From positions 1-50,944 of the forward strand of contig NZ_MWLL01000077.1 in the NCBI RefSeq assembly GCF_002198675.1: a stretch of DNA of 50,944 nt, read 5' to 3'. Below the pieces are notes generated by a model, which saw nothing but the letters and a program-made list of their open reading frames with translations, was not told the DNA's origin and searched no databases. The DNA comes from Kineosporia sp. R_H_3. GTDB lineage: Bacteria; Actinomycetota; Actinomycetes; Actinomycetales; Kineosporiaceae. Below, in pieces: positions 49,559-50,944 of the stretch (its first letter is position 1; the number at the start of each line of letters is the position of its first letter). Position numbers and translations under genes: made by a program.

Positions 49559-50944
49559 ATGAGCAGCACCAGCAGCAGCGCCGGCAGCAACACCGGCAGC
49601 ACGGCCGGCAGCGAGGCACTGCCGTTCTACGGGCACGTCATCGCCGGGCAGGAGGTGCCGTCCATCGACGGCGCCACGATGGCCTCCGTCGACCCCTTCA
49701 CCCGCCGGCCCTGGGCGACGGTGGCCCTCGGCGGGCAGAAGGAGGCCGAGCTCGCCGTCGCGGCGGCGCGTGAGGCGTTCGACTCCGGGCCGTGGCCGCG
49801 GATGGGGTTCGAGAAGCGGCAGGCGGTCCTGCACCGGCTCGCGGACCTCATGGAGGAGCACGCCGACGAGCTCGCCCTCGCCGACACCCACGACATGGGC
49901 AAGCCGGTGACGCAGGCGCACCACGACGTCGCGCGCAGCGTGTGGAACTTCCGGTTCTTCGCCGACCACGCGCGCCTCGCGACCGGTGACGTGTACCCGA
50001 TGGACTCCGGCCACCACGCCTACACCCGCTACGACGCGGCGGGTGTCGTCGTCGCGATCTCGCCGTGGAACTTCCCGCTCATGATGAGCACCTGGAAGGT
50101 CGCGCCCGCGCTGGCCTGGGGCAACACCGTCGTCCTGAAGCCGGCCGAGGACACCCCGGTCTCGGCGACGGTCCTCGCCCGGCTCGCGGTCGAGGCGGGC
50201 CTGCCCGCGGGCGTGCTCAACGTCGTCCACGGTTACGGCCCCGACTCCGTCGGGTCCGCGCTCACGAGCCATCCCGACGTCGACCGGATCACCTTCACCG
50301 GGGAGTCCGGCACGGGGCGGGTCATCAGCGCCGCCGCCGCCCGCAACCTCGTGCCGGTGAGCCTCGAGCTCGGCGGCAAGGGCGCGAACATCGTCTTCGA
50401 CGACGCGGACGTCGACAACGCCGTCCACTGGGCCGTCGAGGCGATCTTCCGCAACGCCGGCCAGGTGTGCCTCGCCGGCTCGCGCCTCTACGTGCAGCGC
50501 GGCATCTACGAGGAGTTCATGGCGCGGTACAAGGCCGCTGCCGAGGCGCTCGTCGTCGGCGACCCGAAGGACCCCGCGACCCAGTTCTCCGCCGCGCTCG
50601 CGAGCCAGGAGCACTTCACCAAGGTGAAGGGCTTCTTCAGCCCGGAGTCGCTCGGCGGCGGCACGGTCGTCACCGGCGGGCTGCTCGGCGGCGAGGACGG
50701 CGAGGGCTGGGGCGTCAGCCCGACGATCATCGCCGACACCGCCGCCGACGCCCGCGTCGTCAAGGAGGAGATCTTCGGGCCGGTCGTCGTCGCGACGGCC
50801 TTCGACACCGAGGACGAGGTGGTCGACCTGGCGAACGACACCCCCTACGGGCTCAACGCCATGGTGTTCACCGAGAACCTCTCGCGCGCCCACCGGGTCT
50901 CCGGGCGTCTCAAGGCCGGCACGGTCTGGGTGAACTGCTTCTTC
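49559..50944 (+). CDS. dmpC: 2-hydroxymuconic semialdehyde dehydrogenase-like, second copy, cut by window edge
   Basis: ATG 49559 begins a frame of 462 codons that continues past the right edge. After a Ser/Gly/Thr-rich lead of about 19 residues it matches the dehydrogenase at 6626 closely, including ISPWNFP, LELGGKGANIVFDDAD and NAGQVCLAGS with the nucleophilic Cys. The overlap of the last 20 visible residues (LKAGTVWVNCFF) with the other copy implies only about 30 residues are missing. It starts 1 bp after the decarboxylase gene and should oxidise the ring-fission semialdehyde. Confidence 0.9.
   Translation, partial: MSSTSSSAGSNTGSTAGSEALPFYGHVIAGQEVPSIDGATMASVDPFTRRPWATVALGGQKEAELAVAAAREAFDSGPWPRMGFEKRQAVLHRLADLMEEHADELALADTHDMGKPVTQAHHDVARSVWNFRFFADHARLATGDVYPMDSGHHAYTRYDAAGVVVAISPWNFPLMMSTWKVAPALAWGNTVVLKPAEDTPVSATVLARLAVEAGLPAGVLNVVHGYGPDSVGSALTSHPDVDRITFTGESGTGRVISAAAARNLVPVSLELGGKGANIVFDDADVDNAVHWAVEAIFRNAGQVCLAGSRLYVQRGIYEEFMARYKAAAEALVVGDPKDPATQFSAALASQEHFTKVKGFFSPESLGGGTVVTGGLLGGEDGEGWGVSPTIIADTAADARVVKEEIFGPVVVATAFDTEDEVVDLANDTPYGLNAMVFTENLSRAHRVSGRLKAGTVWVNCFF

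Noticed and set aside
1-50944. CRISPR arrays, insertion sequences, prophage genes, tRNA or rRNA genes
   Set aside because: No regularly spaced repeats, transposase or integrase motifs or RNA-gene-like segments were found by reading; a tRNA or Rfam scan was not possible here.

Overview
The window is very GC-rich (well above 70% by eye), uses GTG and TTG starts freely, and carries actinobacterial hallmarks: SigE-family sigma factor, mycothiol-dependent-isomerase-like protein, many IclR regulators, leaderless promoters. It looks like chromosome of a soil or plant-associated actinomycete that degrades phenolic compounds. The genus cannot be fixed from the sequence alone. No transposase, integrase, tRNA, rRNA or CRISPR array was seen.

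Layout. (1) 1-693: unknown partial gene, divergent from (2) 890-8074: an operon with two tandem extradiol dioxygenases, a histidine phosphatase, an IclR regulator, acylating acetaldehyde dehydrogenase, 4-hydroxy-2-oxovalerate aldolase and a 2-hydroxymuconic-semialdehyde-type dehydrogenase. (3) 8102-11063: an HTH-Clp_N protein behind two palindromic operators, a methyltransferase, a lipoprotein, a histidine phosphatase and a small conserved protein. (4) 11090-14387: SigE-family sigma factor, membrane protein with a GH16-like domain that lacks the catalytic acids, and secreted GH16 glucanase with a ricin-type lectin domain; sigma and glucanase genes share a 29-bp promoter-like pattern. (5) 14363-16219: hydratase/decarboxylase paralogue and a proline-rich membrane protein. 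(6) 16250-21896: zinc-ribbon protein, Rieske oxygenase, and a split PEP-synthase-like phosphotransferase (381 aa ATP-grasp part, 602 aa phospho-histidine part), divergent from an IclR gene. (7) 21970-23027: unusual SDR and 4-oxalocrotonate tautomerase. (8) 23097-34060: mostly housekeeping: HAD hydrolase, MDMPI-like protein, MFS exporter, Pit/DUF47 phosphate uptake pair, NrtR-like NUDIX regulator divergent from SPFH and NAD-kinase-like genes, ACC deaminase, FeS-type photolyase-like protein. (9) 34235-35540: XylT/DmpQ-type ferredoxin plus a third catechol 2,3-dioxygenase. (10) 35660-37899: HIT protein, a large inverted repeat, three unknown genes. (11) 37905-43753: multicomponent phenol hydroxylase operon with a fourth catechol 2,3-dioxygenase between the O and P subunits. 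(12) 43878-50944: two divergent IclR regulators and a second, more complete meta-cleavage lower pathway (hydratase, acetaldehyde dehydrogenase, aldolase, decarboxylase, semialdehyde dehydrogenase running off the right edge).

How it works together. Phenol hydroxylase makes catechols, four extradiol enzymes open the ring, and two partly redundant lower pathways with the tautomerase take the semialdehydes to pyruvate and acyl-CoA. The most interesting element is region 6. Enzymes of the same two-part architecture (phenylphosphate synthase, CreHI) phosphorylate phenols. Here that pair sits with a Rieske oxygenase and not with a carboxylase or P450, and a histidine phosphatase lies in the neighbouring dioxygenase operon. 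This suggests, by inference only, an aerobic route through a phosphorylated phenol.
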